Below, in pieces: positions 6,014 to 7,065 of a stretch of 7,065 nucleotides of DNA (the first letter of the stretch is position 1; each line of letters begins with the position of its first letter). The position numbers and the translations under genes were made by a program. Origin of the DNA: Thermofilum sp. (GTDB lineage Archaea; Thermoproteota; Thermoprotei; Thermofilales; Thermofilaceae). The stretch spans positions 1-7,065 of the forward strand of contig JAJHRM010000133.1 in the NCBI GenBank assembly GCA_020832965.1. The letters are read 5' to 3'. The notes under the pieces are model-generated. The model was not told where the DNA came from and did no database searches. It worked only from the letters and a program-made list of their open reading frames with translations.

Positions 6014-6369
6014 CTCTCTTTTGCGGGCTCAGCCTTCTTCACGAGTGATAGGGCCCTCCCCCAGCCTTCAACAGCAAGAGCCGCTGCTGTAACTGCGAGG
6101 CCGAGCGCTGCTAAGCCGGCTAACCGGCAGGTGTTCAGCTCGTCTCGCCGTCTTTCGAGCTCGTCGGAAAGCAGCTTGTAGCTTCTCATGAAGAGCGTGT
6201 AGCTCTGATTCAGCGCACGCTCCTCGTTGATCCGGAGCTCGCCGCCGTCGCCGAGCTTGCAGTCAGTGATCAAGCCCCGCTTGACGGCTTCCTCGACCTG
6301 GTCGGGCGTCAAGCCGTACTTCCTCACCGCCCCGCGCTTGCGGATGTAGCGCCTCTCCGGGGCGGCCAC
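6010..6369 (-). CDS. putative membrane-anchored helix-turn-helix protein
   Basis: A 119-residue protein with three visible parts. The N-terminal 50 residues are basic and look like a small helix-turn-helix or MerR/excisionase-type fold: YIRKRGAVRKYGLTPDQVEE (8-27), AVKRGLI (28-34), then a beta-hairpin-like KLGDGGELRIN (38-48). Residues 50-80 are helical and charged (LLSDELERRRDEL), probably a coiled coil that dimerises. Residues 82-100 (RLAGLAALGLAVTAAALAV) are one transmembrane helix, followed by a short polar tail. No family was recognised. GTG 6369 is the first start after an in-frame TAG and lies about 28 bases from a weak A/T box. A perfect palindrome sits between box and start. The stop TAG (6010-6012) overlaps the stop of the convergent plus gene. 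If the HTH reading is right, this is a DNA-binding protein tethered to the membrane. The N-terminal domain might instead only mediate protein contacts. Confidence 0.65.
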   Translation of the reverse strand: MAAPERRYIRKRGAVRKYGLTPDQVEEAVKRGLITDCKLGDGGELRINEERALNQSYTLFMRSYKLLSDELERRRDELNTCRLAGLAALGLAVTAAALAVEGWGRALSLVKKAEPAKES

Positions 6370-6376
6370 GGTGGGA

Positions 6377-6390
6377 GGGTGCCGGCACCC
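6377..6390. promoter_or_regulatory. 14-bp perfect palindrome, candidate operator
   Basis: GGGTGCCGGCACCC is its own reverse complement. It lies 8-21 bases before GTG 6369, between the weak A/T box (minus-strand CTTAGAAA, about 6394-6401) and the expected transcription start. A protein bound here would block that promoter, so it may be the autoregulatory site of the downstream HTH protein. It could also form an RNA hairpin, although a leaderless mRNA would not include it. Confidence 0.4.
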
Positions 6391-6401
6391 CTCTTTCTAA
6401 G

Positions 6402-6573
6402 CAGCGCTGGGGAAGGGCTGCCGTGCTCTCGGAAGAAAGCGTGCACCCTCGAACCGGGCGGCTACTGGCCTAGAGCCGGGGCACTCGCAGTCTCAGCTCT
6501 GAGAGAGCGGCAGCATGCTTCTTCTCTTGCCACCTGCTGCGCACGCTGTACCTAGATGCCGAGAACATGCACA
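6402..6573. other. GC-rich intergenic region without a supportable gene
   Basis: No ORF with a promoter and coherent protein, and no tRNA cloverleaf, was found on either strand. It contains small inverted repeats: TCTCAG / CTGAGA (6491-6496 and 6499-6504) and the palindrome AGCATGCT (6512-6519). It separates the HTH gene from the end of the AT-rich gene to its right, and the sharp rise in GC here marks the composition boundary. Confidence 0.5.
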
Positions 6574-7065
6574 TTATGTTGTACTCGTGCAAAACCTACT
6601 AACCGCCTTTACCTCTTCCAAAGTTCTTTCAACCTCTTTTAGATTAGTCCCACTTCGTATTAAGTTTTCTAACTCCTCAATAGACTCTTTAAGCAATTTA
6701 CATTTTCGAGCCAGGTCTTTTTCTACAAGTGCTTGATGATATTTCCATAGTGCTTTTAAATACAATATTGTTTCGTTCCCAGGAGAGTATTCTAGAACTT
6801 TCTCTAAATACTCTATCGCAAGCTTATTATCTTTGCCATGAAGATCACATGCCTTATCAAATAGGTAATGTGACCTAATATATGTGTCATACCTTCTGTT
6901 TATTAACTCTTCTACCTCCTCTTCACGCATAATAGCCTTCAGCAGATTTAAAGGATATTTAATGAGTTCGGCATGAGCCTCGTAGTCTGTGATAGAAAGA
7001 TTTTTTGGTAGGTATAGAATATGTATTGCTTTTACTTGATTTCTCCAATTAGATATTATATCTAA
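6574..7065 (-). CDS. C-terminal part of a helical TPR-like protein (5' end beyond window)
   Basis: 163 codons are open from the right edge to TAA 6574-6576. The true start lies outside, and the internal ATG 6930 should not be taken as the start because the frame stays open upstream of it. The visible protein is helical and lysine/glutamate-rich. SHYLFDKACDLHG, then NKLAIEYLEKVLEYSPGNE and TILYLKALWKYHQAL, resemble one to two tetratricopeptide-like helix pairs (the small/aromatic spacing and the SPGNE turn fit). A further helix, KLLKESIEELENLIR, follows. TPR units mediate protein contacts; the partner is unknown. The gene is AT-rich (about 35% GC by hand count in 6781-6840) compared with the GC-rich DNA to its left, which suggests a different origin or recent transfer. 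No catalytic motif is visible in this fragment. Confidence 0.75.
   Translation of the reverse strand, partial: LDIISNWRNQVKAIHILYLPKNLSITDYEAHAELIKYPLNLLKAIMREEEVEELINRRYDTYIRSHYLFDKACDLHGKDNKLAIEYLEKVLEYSPGNETILYLKALWKYHQALVEKDLARKCKLLKESIEELENLIRSGTNLKEVERTLEEVKAVSRFCTSTT

Noticed and set aside
6430..6480. Possible tRNA, because GGTTCGAGGGT occurs on the minus strand
   Set aside because: The TTCGA loop is not framed by a proper 5-bp T stem, and no acceptor or anticodon arm can be paired around it.
6574..6930. Taking ATG 6930 as the start of a complete 118-residue protein
   Set aside because: The frame is open from 6930 to the window edge (TTA GAT ATA ... at 7065) with coherent protein sequence, so this is an internal Met of a partial gene.

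Overview
The window looks like chromosomal DNA from a thermophilic archaeon, most likely a crenarchaeon (Thermoproteota). The support is as follows. Start codons are often GTG. Promoters are A/T-rich TATA boxes, some with a purine-rich BRE just upstream, centred about 25 bases before the start codon, so several mRNAs should be leaderless. Arginine is often AGG or AGA. The two genes I can place in families (a DUF1156 zinc-ribbon DNA methylase and a UPF0310/EVE protein) are common in hyperthermophilic archaea. I cannot name the genus.

Layout, left to right. Positions 1-2842 (minus) hold almost all of a large DUF1156 / COG1743-type adenine-specific DNA methylase, whose C-terminus runs off the left edge. 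Positions 3020-3382 (minus) hold a small EVE-domain (PUA-like) protein with its own promoter. Positions 3517-5018 (minus) are a two-gene operon: an unrecognised 218-residue protein, then, through a 4-base GTGA overlap, a 282-residue helical protein ending in a HEPN-like domain with an intact R-X4-H motif. Positions 5195-5500 (minus) encode a small two-helix membrane protein. It is transcribed divergently from an unrecognised 118-residue protein at 5657-6013 (plus), across a structured intergenic region where both promoters carry the same 9-base BRE-like word. The plus gene converges on, and overlaps by 4 bases, a minus gene at 6010-6369 for a putative helix-turn-helix protein with a coiled coil and one membrane helix. 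A 14-base perfect palindrome sits in that gene's core promoter. Positions 6574-7065 (minus) are the C-terminal part of an AT-rich helical, TPR-like gene that enters from the right edge.

How the genes may work together: a base-modifying methylase beside a possible modified-base reader (EVE), next to a HEPN ribonuclease candidate with an unknown partner, resembles an archaeal defence island. This is inference. No helicase, DUF499 ATPase or restriction nuclease lies inside the window. The methylase would need its left-hand neighbours to be assigned to a known system. The right half consists of small uncharacterised genes with no recognised function. I found no rRNA, tRNA, CRISPR array, transposase or phage structural gene.
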